Position numbers and translations under genes: made by a program. Positions 6,053-14,337 of a stretch of DNA of 18,327 nt are shown in pieces. The stretch is taken from assembly GCA_902608305.1 (NCBI GenBank), contig CACLNK010000017.1, forward strand, positions 1 through 18,327. The letters run 5' to 3'. The notes under the pieces were generated by a model. That model was not told the origin of the DNA, did not search any database, and worked only from the letters and a program-made list of their open reading frames with translations. The DNA comes from an uncultured Pelagibacteraceae bacterium. GTDB taxonomy: Bacteria > Pseudomonadota > Alphaproteobacteria > Pelagibacterales > Pelagibacteraceae. How positions within the stretch are numbered: the stretch's first letter is position 1; every line of letters starts with the position of its first letter.

Positions 6053-7018
6053 ATGGAACTCTCATTAATATATACAATAGTAGGATTTGGACTGGCGGGA
6101 TGGTCTGTAATTGGAAACGACTCTATTCAAACATTAGGTACTTTTATTGCCTCAAAACAAAAATGGTTTAAATGGTATACGCTTGCAGCTTCAGCATCAT
6201 TTGTAATGATTTTGGCTCTTGCCTGGGGATGGTATTCCTATGATGGTGATATTTCATATGGAAGATTAACAAGAATACCTTATCAAGAAATTCAATGGTA
6301 TCACGCAGTTGCTCCTGGAATACTATTGTTATTAACTAGAATTGGTATTCCAGTTTCTACTACTTTCTTAGTTTTATCAGCTTTTGCTTCAACTGTTGTT
6401 TTAGAAAAAATGTTAATGAAAAGTGTTGTAGGTTACGGTTTAGCGGCAGTAGTTGCTTATATTGCTTGGATAGTTGTATCAAAATTTATCAATGAAAAGT
6501 TTGATGAAGTAAGTGATAAATGGATTGGTTTCTGGCGTAACTCTGTTTGGGTTACTTCTGGTTGGTTATGGTGGGTTTGGTTATCTCATGACGTTGCAAA
6601 CATTGCAGTATATTTACCAAGGCAATTAAGCCCTACTCTCCTTATTACAGTAATGGCTTACTTTACAATTCTATTATTTTATATTTTTTATATTCATGGT
6701 GGACCTATTCAAAAAGTAGTTTTGGATAAAACAGGAACTAGATATGCACGATCAGCTACCATTATTAATGTAATCTACGCTGCAGTTTTATTTTACTTTA
6801 AAGAGTTAAATGATCTACCAATGTCAACAACTTGGGTGTTTGTTGGATTATTATGTGGTCGAGAATTAGCAATTTCAACGATGAATAAGGATTACAAATT
6901 TAAGTATGTCTTCCCACTTATTGGAAAAGACTTTATTAAAATGATCTTTGGATTAAGTGTATCGGTTGGAATAGTACTTGCTATTCACTATATAATTGTT
7001 CCAAAGGGTTGGTTTTAA
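6053..7018 (+). CDS. Divergent PiT-family (inorganic phosphate transporter-like) permease
   Basis: A 321-residue membrane protein with about nine or ten hydrophobic segments. It shows the duplicated signatures of the PiT family (PF01384) in degenerate form: GNDSIQTLGTF (residues 21-31) and SHDVAN (178-183) correspond to the two G-x-ND-x-x-N-x-x-G motifs, and PVSTTF (100-105) and PMSTTW (256-261) to the two PVSTTH motifs. The order and spacing match an internally repeated transporter. The histidine ending each STTH is replaced by Phe or Trp, so the substrate may not be phosphate; the family also includes sulfate permeases such as CysP. It stands alone on the plus strand, divergent from zur, and overlaps the convergent BASS gene by 4 bases. 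Family placement comes from motif reading; substrate is unknown. Confidence 0.75.
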   Translation: MELSLIYTIVGFGLAGWSVIGNDSIQTLGTFIASKQKWFKWYTLAASASFVMILALAWGWYSYDGDISYGRLTRIPYQEIQWYHAVAPGILLLLTRIGIPVSTTFLVLSAFASTVVLEKMLMKSVVGYGLAAVVAYIAWIVVSKFINEKFDEVSDKWIGFWRNSVWVTSGWLWWVWLSHDVANIAVYLPRQLSPTLLITVMAYFTILLFYIFYIHGGPIQKVVLDKTGTRYARSATIINVIYAAVLFYFKELNDLPMSTTWVFVGLLCGRELAISTMNKDYKFKYVFPLIGKDFIKMIFGLSVSVGIVLAIHYIIVPKGWF

Positions 7019-7863
7019 TTATTTTTAACGAGGAATACAAAAATTAAAGAGGTGGCGAACATTATTAAGCTATAAGTAGCAGCTGGAATTACAAATGCTC
7101 CGCCACCAAATAATGTTGTGCCAACGAAAATGGCAAGTGTACCGTTCTGCAAACCACACTCTATAGCAATACTTTTTTTTTGTGCATTTCCAGTTGCTAG
7201 TAATTGCGCAACATAGAAAGCAACAATCATCATAATAACGTTTAAAGCTAGTGTAATAAGACCAGCATCAGCAAAATAAGAAACTATATTGTCTTTCTCT
7301 GCTAAAATAGCTCCAAGTAAAACAATTACAAATAATCCAATTGAAATTTTTTTAGCTACCGGTTCAAACTTTATTGCTGCATTTGAAGCAAATCCTCTAA
7401 ATACCATTCCAAGAATAACTGGAACTGTTACGATCAAAAACATACTTATAGCCATGCTTGCTAGAGAAATGTTTTGAGAGATAGTTTCTGAATCCAGTAA
7501 AGACAAAGATGTAACAATAATAAAAGGTACTGTTATGACGCTTAAAAGACTTATGACTGCCGTTAGTGAAATTGAAAGAGCCACATCTCCTCTAGCAAAG
7601 GACGTTAGTATATTTGAGGTTACTCCTCCAGGAGCTGCAGCAATAATCATAACACCAATTGCAATTTCTGGTGAAATAGGCCAAACTTTAACTAAAATAA
7701 ATGCAATAATTGGAAGTAAAATAATTTGACTGATTGCTCCAACAAAAAAATCTTTTGGTTGTTTTAAAACTCTTAAAAAATCAGCTCCAGTTAATCCTAA
7801 ACCTAAAGCAAACATAATAAATGCTAGGGCTATTGGCAAAAATATATCCGTTACTATGCTCAT
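7015..7863 (-). CDS. Bile acid:sodium symporter (BASS) family transporter
   Basis: Sodium-coupled organic anion transporter of the inner membrane. The 282 residues form about nine or ten hydrophobic helices with family marks: ALGLGLTGADFLRVLKQPK near the N terminus, MIIAAAPGGVTSNILTSFARGDVALS (around residues 70-95), and the ECGLQNGTLAIFVGTTLFGGG segment that helps form the crossing helices and sodium sites. Bacterial relatives carry pantoate, pyruvate or other small organic acids, so a bile acid substrate is not implied and I cannot name the true one. It starts at ATG 7861-7863, 22 bases after manC, and is probably the last gene of the valS-ilvD-manC unit. Confidence 0.88.
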   Translation of the reverse strand: MSIVTDIFLPIALAFIMFALGLGLTGADFLRVLKQPKDFFVGAISQIILLPIIAFILVKVWPISPEIAIGVMIIAAAPGGVTSNILTSFARGDVALSISLTAVISLLSVITVPFIIVTSLSLLDSETISQNISLASMAISMFLIVTVPVILGMVFRGFASNAAIKFEPVAKKISIGLFVIVLLGAILAEKDNIVSYFADAGLITLALNVIMMIVAFYVAQLLATGNAQKKSIAIECGLQNGTLAIFVGTTLFGGGAFVIPAATYSLIMFATSLIFVFLVKNN

Positions 7864-7885
7864 AATGTTTTAAAATATCCTACAT

Positions 7886-9091
7886 TTATTTAACGCGGCC
7901 GTAAATATCTTGGAATCTAACTATATCAGTTTCTTTTAAAATAGATCCTGTTTGAACTTCTATAATTTTAACTGGTTTTTTATATAGATTTTCTATTCTG
8001 TGTATAGAGCCTGTAGGAATGAACACAGAGTCATTTACTTTTTTAAAAAATTTTTTCTTATTTATAGTAATTTTAGGTTTACCTTGGGTAATCATCCAGT
8101 GTTCCGATCTATGATGATGCTTTTGTAAACTAATAGATGATTTTGAATTAACAGTTAATTCTTTGACTAAAAAGTTTTGACCTTCAAATAAATTAACATA
8201 ACGGCCCCATGGTCTATAATAAACATTTTTTTTCTTAAAATATTTTGCTTTATCTCTTTTATATATTTTTGAAATTTCTCTCCAACTACCAAGATCTGAC
8301 CAAGGTATATTTAATTTGATAGCATTAATTTGTTTTGATTTTTCTAAGATCGCATAATCAAAAGATTTGGTAGTTATTTTAGTAAAATAAGCTTTATTTA
8401 AATAGCAAGTATGATTTATTAATTTAGCTTTTATAACTGATTTAACGCAATTTCGATAAATATTAGGCTGATATTTTTTGAAATTATTTATTATTGAATC
8501 TTTTCGAACAAAAAACATTCCTGCGTTCCAATAACCTTTTTTCTTAATAACTTGTTTTGCTTTAGCTTTATTAGGCTTTTCAATAAATTTTGTTACTTTA
8601 TTTAGGTTGTCTTTATTTTTTTTAGTTAAAAAATAACCATATTCACTTGACGGTTCACTAGGCTTAATTCCAAAAATAAATATATTGTGATCTGTTAAAT
8701 GATGTTTGTTTTTATTAATTGCTTTATTAAATAAGCTTAATTTTTCAACTAAATGATCAGCTGAAAAAAACATTAGAGGTTGTTTGTTTGGAATATCGTT
8801 AATTAAGGCAGAAGCTAGAATTGCTGGCGCTGTATTTTTTTTGGCTGGTTCAACAATAATTTTATACTTTTTAACTTTAAATTTTTTTAAATAACTTTTA
8901 ACTTGCTTTAAATATTTAAGATTTGTACTTATAATTGGATAATCAAAAATTGTCCCTTTAACTCTATCTAAGGTTTTTTCTAACAAACTCCATCCACCAA
9001 AGTCGATAAATTGTTTTGCTGTATTATTTTTCGATTGAGGCCAAAGTCTAGTACCTGCGCCACCACATAGAATAACGGGTCTAATTTTCAT
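7886..9091 (-). CDS. manC: Mannose-1-phosphate guanylyltransferase / mannose-6-phosphate isomerase, shortened form
   Basis: Makes GDP-mannose from mannose-1-phosphate and GTP, and probably interconverts fructose-6-P and mannose-6-P, supplying surface polysaccharide synthesis. The N-terminal nucleotidyltransferase domain has LCGGAGTRLWP (residues 8-18), KQF, EPAKKNTAPA, FSADH and FIEKP, ending at SDLGSW (265-270). The C-terminal cupin isomerase domain starts at RPWGRY (293) and has SLQKHHHRSEHW with its metal-binding histidines and the final DIVRFQDIYGR. Only about 22 residues join LGSW to RPWG. In ManC proteins of about 470 residues this region holds some 90 residues, including the linking beta segment ending in VVVETxDAxxVA. 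Its ATG overlaps the ilvD stop by one base (TAATG). Confidence 0.9.
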   Translation of the reverse strand: MKIRPVILCGGAGTRLWPQSKNNTAKQFIDFGGWSLLEKTLDRVKGTIFDYPIISTNLKYLKQVKSYLKKFKVKKYKIIVEPAKKNTAPAILASALINDIPNKQPLMFFSADHLVEKLSLFNKAINKNKHHLTDHNIFIFGIKPSEPSSEYGYFLTKKNKDNLNKVTKFIEKPNKAKAKQVIKKKGYWNAGMFFVRKDSIINNFKKYQPNIYRNCVKSVIKAKLINHTCYLNKAYFTKITTKSFDYAILEKSKQINAIKLNIPWSDLGSWREISKIYKRDKAKYFKKKNVYYRPWGRYVNLFEGQNFLVKELTVNSKSSISLQKHHHRSEHWMITQGKPKITINKKKFFKKVNDSVFIPTGSIHRIENLYKKPVKIIEVQTGSILKETDIVRFQDIYGRVK

Positions 9092-10064
9092 TAAATATCA
9101 GCATAACACTTCACTTCATTTTTTTTACCAGGGTGTGTTGAAGCGCCTAAATAAGCTGGACCTACAGTTTGTGCATATTTCCACAAAGTTCCGCTGCCAA
9201 AATTTATTTTTCTAGGTTTCCATTTCTTACGTCTTGCTGCTAATTGTTTTTTAGATAGTCTAACGTTAACTGTTCCTTTTTTAGCATCAATATCAATAAC
9301 ATCACCATTTCGTAATAATGAAATAGGACCACCAATAGCTGCTTCGGGTCCAACGTGACCTACACAAAAACCTCTGGTGGCTCCTGAAAAGCGTCCATCT
9401 GTAATTAATGCAACTTTCTCACCTTTGCCTTGTCCATAAATTGCACCTGTAGTGGAAAGCATCTCTCTCATTCCTGGACCACCTTTTGGTCCTTCATAAC
9501 GAATTATAATAATATCACCATCTTTATATTTTTTTTTCTGGACAGCATTGTATGCGGCTTCTTCAGTATCAAAGCACCTGGCTTTACCTGTGAATTGTAA
9601 TTTTTTTAATCCAGCAATTTTTACTATTGCACCTTCGGGTGCTAAATTACCTTTTAATCCAACTACACCTCCATCAGGAGATAGAGGATTATTATATTTT
9701 CTTAAAACTTTTTGGTTTAAATTAAATTTAACATTTTTTAAATTTTCTTTCATAGTTTTGCCGGTAACTGTCATACAATTTCCATGTATAAATCCCCCTT
9801 CATAAAGTGTTTTTAATAACATTGGCACTCCACCGGCTTGCCACATATCTTTTGCAACATATTTTCCACCAGGTTTTAAATCTGCGAGATATGGGGTTTT
9901 TTTAAATATTTTTGCTACATCCATTAAATCAAATTTAATTCCAATTTCATTTGCTAATGCTGGGAGATGCAAAGCAGCATTAGTAGATCCACCAGTAGCT
10001 GCAACTATTGTTGCTGCATTTTCTAAAGATTTTCTTGTAACGATATCTCTTGGTCTAATATTTT
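9091..10064 (-). CDS. ilvD: Dihydroxy-acid dehydratase IlvD, C-terminal segment (after frameshift)
   Basis: This frame carries the rest of IlvD, which dehydrates dihydroxy-acids to the 2-keto acid precursors of valine, isoleucine and leucine. The sequence is open from the A10 tract at 10061-10070 and begins KNIRPRDIVTRKSLENAA, followed by the typical ATGGSTNAALHLPALA. Later come GGVVGLKGNLAPEGAIVK, YEGPKGGPGMREM and ALITDGRFSGATRGFCVGHVGPEA, all family hallmarks. An ATG at 9972 gives an artificial 293-residue frame, but it is not the natural start. Together with the upstream segment and one base removed, the product would be about 572 residues, a normal IlvD length. All downstream motifs are intact, so the frameshift is recent, a sequence error, or tolerated by slippage. 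Confidence 0.9.
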
Positions 10065-10810
10065 TTTTTTAATAAACTCATTACAGTCTTTCCACTTTGG
10101 TAGGCATATTTATCTCTTTCTTCATAAGGAGCAGGAGTTCCTGCTGAATAAGGCAATGCCAAACCTATGGCCTCAGATACGCATGCCATAGTATTTGCAG
10201 TAAATTGTCCTCCGCAAGCACCTGCGCTTGGGCATGCCTTTAATTCTAATTTTCTAAGATCTTTTGCAGAAATTTTGCCTGAAGAATATTTTCCAACACC
10301 TTCAAAAACATCTACTACTGTTATATCCTTGCCGTTAAACCTTCCTGGTAATATTGATCCGCCATAAATAAATACACTTGGAACATTTAATCGAACCATA
10401 GCCATCATTAATCCTGGCAATGATTTGTCACAACCGGCTACACCAACTAATGCATCATAACAATGACCTCTTACTGTAAGTTCAGCTGAATCTGCTATAA
10501 TCTCCCTTGAAATTAATGAAGATTTCATTCCTTCATGTCCCATGGCAATACCATCAGTTACCGTAATAGTGCAAAATTCCCTTGGAGTTCCACTTGCTGC
10601 TTTAACACCTTTTTTAACTGATTGAGCTTGTCTCATTAAAGCTATATTACATGGTGCTGCTTCATTCCATGTAGATACAACGCCAACAAAAGGTTTTGCC
10701 ACATCTTTTTCGGTTAATTTCATAGCATAATAGAAAGATCTTTGAGGCGCTTTATCAGGACCCAAAGAAGTATGTCTGCTCGGTAGTTTTTTCTTATTAA
10801 ATTTTGCCAT
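10055..10810 (-). CDS. ilvD: Dihydroxy-acid dehydratase IlvD, N-terminal segment (ends at frameshift)
   Basis: N-terminal 251-residue frame of the Fe-S enzyme for branched-chain amino acid synthesis. The three cluster ligands are visible: C54 in APCNIALM, C127 in GCDKSLPGLMMA and C199 in ACGGQFTANTMAC. The frame ends at MSLLKKKY followed by a stop (10055-10057). This is caused by a run of ten A on the coding strand; with nine A the sequence would continue in frame as KKNIRPRDIV into the C-terminal segment. The start ATG lies 9 bases after the valS stop, without a good ribosome-binding site, so coupling to valS is likely. ErpA, encoded nearby, could supply its cluster (inference). Confidence 0.9.
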   Translation of the reverse strand: MAKFNKKKLPSRHTSLGPDKAPQRSFYYAMKLTEKDVAKPFVGVVSTWNEAAPCNIALMRQAQSVKKGVKAASGTPREFCTITVTDGIAMGHEGMKSSLISREIIADSAELTVRGHCYDALVGVAGCDKSLPGLMMAMVRLNVPSVFIYGGSILPGRFNGKDITVVDVFEGVGKYSSGKISAKDLRKLELKACPSAGACGGQFTANTMACVSEAIGLALPYSAGTPAPYEERDKYAYQSGKTVMSLLKKKY

Positions 10811-10819
10811 TAAAGACTT

Positions 10820-13432
10820 TTAATTGTTAACGTTATTTTTTTGAATATCATTTTTAAGATCACTATAGTTAGTTTTTTCTTGGTCGACAATATTTTTTGG
10901 AGCTCTATCTATAAAGCGTTTATTGTCTAACCTTTGAGAAACTTTATTTAGCTCTTCCTCACACTTATTTTGCCTTTTAACCAAATTTTCTTTAATTAAA
11001 TTTAAATCAACAGTTTGATCAAAATATATTTTAAATAAATCGCCTGATATTACATAAGTAGCAGCTGGTTTATTTATATTTTTATTATAAAAATTATTAA
11101 TACGACCAAGTCTTTTTAAAATTATATCGTTTTCTTTAAAAAAAGACTTATTTTTAACTTTTTCAATAGATATATCTATAAATGAACCTGGACTTACTTT
11201 TAATTCATTTTTAAATGATCTTATTTCAGAAATCATATTAATCATTTTTTTAACTTCTTTGAAATTTTTATCCTTTTTTGACTTACCTTTTGGCCAATTA
11301 GTTAGCATTAAAAAATTTTTCTTAGAATTGTCTAGTTTATTTTTAAGCCAGATTTCTTCTGTCACAAAAGGAATAAAAGGATGCATTAATATTAAGATTT
11401 GTTTAAATATATAGCTTGAAACTTCCCTCACTTCTTTAATGGCTTTTTGATCTTTTGAATAAAGTATAGTTTTAGATAGTTCTACATACCAATCACAATA
11501 TGAATGCCAAACAAATTGATAAACATTCCTGGCTGCTTCATCAAATCTGTAATCTTTGATGTTTTTTTCAACTATATTTTTAGTTTCAATTAATTCGTCA
11601 TAAATCCATTTGTTAATATTAATTGAAATTTTAGGAGTTTTTGATGTTTTGTTAAAATCACATTTATTAACTTTTAAAAAATTATTAGCATTCCATAATT
11701 TATTTAAAAAATTTCTATAACCTTTTACTCTATCCTCTGAAAGTTTTACATCTCTTCCTGGTGAAGCCATTGATAATAAAGTAAATCTTAAAGCATCTGC
11801 ACTATACTTTTCTATCAACTCTAAAGGATCAATAACATTTCCTTTAGACTTAGACATTTTCTGTCCCTTCGCATCTCTTACTAGTGCATGAACATAAATA
11901 TCATTAAAAGGTTCTTTGTGTAAAAATTCCATTCCTAGCATTATCATCCTAGCAACCCAGAAAAAAATAATATCAAAACCCGTAACTAAAACTGATGTTG
12001 GGTAGAATTTTTTTAGATATTTATTTTTTTTTGGCCAACCTAATGTTGCAAAAGGCCATAAGCCAGATGAAAACCATGTGTCTAAAACATCGGGATCTCT
12101 AATTAATTGAATTTTTTTTTTATAAAACTTTTTAGCTTTAGCGTTTGCTTCTTTTTCATTTAAAGCAACGAATATTTTTTTATCTGGTCCATACCAAGCT
12201 GGTATTTGATGTCCCCACCACAATTGTCTTGAAATGCACCATGGTTCAATATTGTTCATCCATTGAAAATAAGTCTTTGACCAATTAGAAGGAAAAAAAT
12301 TTATCTTTTTTGTTTTGACAATTTTTTTTGCTTTAATAGATAATTTTTTAGCATCAACAAACCATTGCTCTGTTAAAAAAGGCTCAATAATAGAATTAGA
12401 TCTATCTCCATATGGTACTTTATTTTTAATATTTTCTTCCTTAATTAATACTTTTTTATTTGATAGATCTTCTAATATTTTTTTTCTTGCTTCAAATATA
12501 TCTAAATCAATGTAATTGGAAGGGGCATTGTTATTGATTTTGCCATCTTCAGTTAGAACATTTATAATTTCAAGTTTGTTTCTTTTTCCTACTTCATAAT
12601 CGTTAAAGTCATGTGCGGGAGTAATTTTAACTGCACCAGTACCCTGATTAGGATCAGCATAATCATCTTGAATAATTTTTATTTTTCTTTCAACAATAGG
12701 AATGGTAACAAATTTGCCAACTAAATTGTCGTAACGTTTATCTTTGGGATTTACTGCGATAGCGGTATCAGCTAACATAGTTTCTGGTCTAGTAGTTGTT
12801 ATTGTTATAAATTTATTCGTTCCATCAATTGGATACTTAATGTGGTATAACTTTGAATTAACTTCTCTTTGATCTACTTCTAGATCAGAAATAGCTGTTT
12901 TTAAAACTGTATCCCAGTTTACTAATTTTTTAGTTCTATAAATTAATTTCTTTTTATGCAATTCAACAAACACTTTTAATACTGAGGACGATAAATTCTC
13001 ATCCATAGTAAATGCATTTCTTGACCAGTCACACGAACAACCAAGTTTTTTAAGTTGATTAATTATAATACCGCCATATTCATTTTTCCATTCCCAAACT
13101 TTTTTTATAAATTTTTCTCTTCCCAGGTCATTTTTTTTTATATTTTGATCAGATAATTTTTTTTCTACTAATGCTTGCGTAGCAATTCCAGCATGGTCTG
13201 TTCCAGGCTGCCATAATGTTTCAAAATTATTCATACGATGAAATCTAGTTAATAAATCTTGAATTGAATTATTTAAAGCGTGCCCCATGTGTAAACTTCC
13301 AGTTACATTTGGTGGAGGTATTACTATTGAAAATTTCTTTTTATTTTTTTTAGGCTTAAATAAGTTGTTTTTTTCCCAATATGAATAAATCTTATCTTCT
13401 ACTAGATTATGGTTATATTTTTCTGAGCTCAT
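10820..13432 (-). CDS. valS: Valyl-tRNA synthetase
   Basis: Class I synthetase that charges tRNA-Val. The HIGH motif is HMGH (residues 48-51) within PPPNVTGSLHMGHALN, and the KMSKS loop is in GQKMSKSKGNVIDPLE. Between them lies the editing domain, with TTTRPETMLADTAIAVNP and GTGAVKITPAHDFNDYEVG, and WCISRQLWWGHQIPAWY follows. The anticodon-binding helical domain and a C-terminal Lys/Glu-rich coiled coil (about residues 805-865), as in ValS, complete the protein. At 870 residues it is slightly shorter than the 950 of E. coli. It is the first gene of a minus-strand run with ilvD 9 bases downstream, joining valine synthesis and valine charging. Confidence 0.96.
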   Translation of the reverse strand: MSSEKYNHNLVEDKIYSYWEKNNLFKPKKNKKKFSIVIPPPNVTGSLHMGHALNNSIQDLLTRFHRMNNFETLWQPGTDHAGIATQALVEKKLSDQNIKKNDLGREKFIKKVWEWKNEYGGIIINQLKKLGCSCDWSRNAFTMDENLSSSVLKVFVELHKKKLIYRTKKLVNWDTVLKTAISDLEVDQREVNSKLYHIKYPIDGTNKFITITTTRPETMLADTAIAVNPKDKRYDNLVGKFVTIPIVERKIKIIQDDYADPNQGTGAVKITPAHDFNDYEVGKRNKLEIINVLTEDGKINNNAPSNYIDLDIFEARKKILEDLSNKKVLIKEENIKNKVPYGDRSNSIIEPFLTEQWFVDAKKLSIKAKKIVKTKKINFFPSNWSKTYFQWMNNIEPWCISRQLWWGHQIPAWYGPDKKIFVALNEKEANAKAKKFYKKKIQLIRDPDVLDTWFSSGLWPFATLGWPKKNKYLKKFYPTSVLVTGFDIIFFWVARMIMLGMEFLHKEPFNDIYVHALVRDAKGQKMSKSKGNVIDPLELIEKYSADALRFTLLSMASPGRDVKLSEDRVKGYRNFLNKLWNANNFLKVNKCDFNKTSKTPKISININKWIYDELIETKNIVEKNIKDYRFDEAARNVYQFVWHSYCDWYVELSKTILYSKDQKAIKEVREVSSYIFKQILILMHPFIPFVTEEIWLKNKLDNSKKNFLMLTNWPKGKSKKDKNFKEVKKMINMISEIRSFKNELKVSPGSFIDISIEKVKNKSFFKENDIILKRLGRINNFYNKNINKPAATYVISGDLFKIYFDQTVDLNLIKENLVKRQNKCEEELNKVSQRLDNKRFIDRAPKNIVDQEKTNYSDLKNDIQKNNVNN

Positions 13433-13561
13433 TTATAGGTTAATTAATTTATAATTTAATAATAAAAATTAACAATAATGAAATTAAGATTAATATTAAT
13501 AGACTATTTTGATATTTTTTATATATAAACATAGTTTAAATTGATTTATTAATTAATATAC

Positions 13562-13635
13562 GGCAACGTGGCGGAATGGTTACGCAGAGGATTGCAAATC
13601 CTTGTATCCCAGTTCGATTCTGGGCGTTGCCTCCA
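13562..13635 (+). tRNA. tRNA-Cys (anticodon GCA)
   Basis: The acceptor arms GGCAACG (13562-13568) and CGTTGCC (13625-13631) pair fully. The anticodon loop TTGCAAA carries GCA at 13594-13596 on a 5-bp stem, and the T-loop has the GTTCGATTC pattern. The discriminator is T, the usual identity base of tRNA-Cys, and CCA is encoded at 13633-13635. The D arm is recognisable. It is divergent from valS and 52 bases upstream of tRNA-Asn. Confidence 0.96.
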
Positions 13636-13686
13636 AAAAAAACTGTTGTTTTAGTTTTAAAAAAAAGTAAGTTCAGATTTTAATAT

Positions 13687-13762
13687 TCCTCGGTAGCTCA
13701 GTTGGTAGAGCAGTTGACTGTTAATCAATTGGTCGCAGGTTCGAGTCCTGCCCGAGGAGCCA
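13687..13762 (+). tRNA. tRNA-Asn (anticodon GTT)
   Basis: The acceptor arms TCCTCGG (13687-13693) and CCGAGGA (13752-13758) pair fully. The D arm AGCTCAGTTGGTAGAGC is standard. The anticodon loop CTGTTAA has GTT at 13720-13722, and the T arm has GGTTCGAGTCC. The discriminator is G, as usual for tRNA-Asn, and CCA is encoded at 13760-13762. Its 3' end lies 3 bases from the stop codon of the convergent XRE regulator gene. It is probably co-transcribed with tRNA-Cys. Confidence 0.97.
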
Positions 13763-13765
13763 GAC

Positions 13766-14134
13766 TCAGCCAGTTTTAGCTACTGTATTAATCGCCTGTA
13801 AATTTTTACTTAACTTAATTTTCTGTTCATCGGTTAATTCTGAAAACATCTTAACCAAAAAATTATAATTTACATTCATATGACTTTCTTTGGACTTTTC
13901 TTGATTAATTAGATATTCCGAAAAATCTTCATAAAAATAATTAATTGGTATTTTTAAATAATTAGAAAGTTGAAGCAATCTAATGGAGCTTACTCCATTA
14001 GTTCCTTTTTCGTACTTTTGAATTTGTTGAAATGTGACATTTATAGCTTTTGCGACTTTTGTTTGCGTTAAACCTAGTGCTAATCTTCTTAGCTTTAACT
14101 TGTTCCCCAAGTGCTTGTTAAAGTTTTCTTCCAT
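13766..14134 (-). CDS. XRE-family (Cro/CI-type) helix-turn-helix transcriptional regulator
   Basis: A 122-residue DNA-binding protein. Residues 9-65 form an HTH_3 domain: LGNKLKLRRLALGLTQTKVA, then the turn and recognition helix INVTFQQIQKYEKG, then SSIRLLQLSNYLKIPINYFYE. The rest (about 66-122) is a polar, Lys/Glu-rich extension with FLVKMFSELTDEQKIKLSKN that could dimerise. Small regulators of this design are chromosomal in many alphaproteobacteria, so a phage origin is not required even though it sits against a tRNA gene. No integrase or repeat of the tRNA end was seen. Target genes are unknown. It ends 3 bases from tRNA-Asn, leaving no space for its own hairpin terminator. Confidence 0.85.
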   Translation of the reverse strand: MEENFNKHLGNKLKLRRLALGLTQTKVAKAINVTFQQIQKYEKGTNGVSSIRLLQLSNYLKIPINYFYEDFSEYLINQEKSKESHMNVNYNFLVKMFSELTDEQKIKLSKNLQAINTVAKTG

Positions 14135-14166
14135 TAAGACCCCTCTTAAATAATATAAAAAAATTA

Positions 14167-14195
14167 ATTTAACTAGTTTCTTACTCCTGTTGCAA
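14167..14195 (-). promoter_or_regulatory. Predicted promoter of the XRE regulator gene
   Basis: On the minus strand, TTGCAA (14195-14190) and TTAAAT (14172-14167) are separated by 17 bases and lie 33 bases upstream of the ATG at 14134. The stretch between has a GAGGGG near 14140-14147 that could serve as a ribosome-binding site. Both hexamers are imperfect, so this is a moderate prediction. Confidence 0.4.
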
Positions 14196-14269
14196 GCGTT
14201 AAAATAAGAAAAAATTATTCAATTTATGGCTTGACATAAGGGTTTTTTTAGAAAGTTAGTTTTATAAAA

Positions 14270-14298
14270 GTGTATTAAAATGGATAATATTAATACAC
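14270..14298. promoter_or_regulatory. Inverted repeat downstream of aapP and upstream of the XRE gene
   Basis: GTGTATTAA (14270-14278) and TTAATACAC (14290-14298) form a perfect 9-bp inverted repeat with an 11-base loop, about 40 bases after the aapP stop. On the minus strand it is followed only by a weak T-rich stretch, so it could be a poor terminator or mRNA-end stabiliser of the aap operon, or an operator. A second repeat, AATTAGT/ACTAATT, overlaps the aapP stop at about 14319-14339. Confidence 0.4.
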
Positions 14299-14337
14299 AA
14301 TCTAATCTAAAAAATAACAATTAGTTTTTAATACTAA

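Noticed and set aside
9548..9805. Plus-strand frames inside ilvD, aapM, aapQ and valS
   Set aside because: They are antisense to well-conserved genes and show no family motifs or ribosome-binding sites.
13478..13528. A 16-codon plus-strand frame upstream of tRNA-Cys
   Set aside because: Composition is what random AT-rich DNA gives, with no ribosome-binding site. It is not a valS leader peptide because it is on the other strand.
13639..13658. AAAACT/AGTTTT hairpin between the two tRNAs as a terminator
   Set aside because: Only six A/T-dominated pairs, and the plus-strand side is followed by A rather than T; the two tRNAs are more likely one transcript.
13687..14134. tRNA-Asn plus XRE gene as the edge of a prophage or island
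   Set aside because: No integrase, no direct repeat of the tRNA 3' end and no phage genes; the regulator resembles chromosomal alphaproteobacterial types.
14280..14324. A 14-codon plus-strand frame beginning ATGGATAATATT
   Set aside because: Very short, Asn-rich, no ribosome-binding site, and it lies within an inverted repeat; no sign of selection can be judged here.
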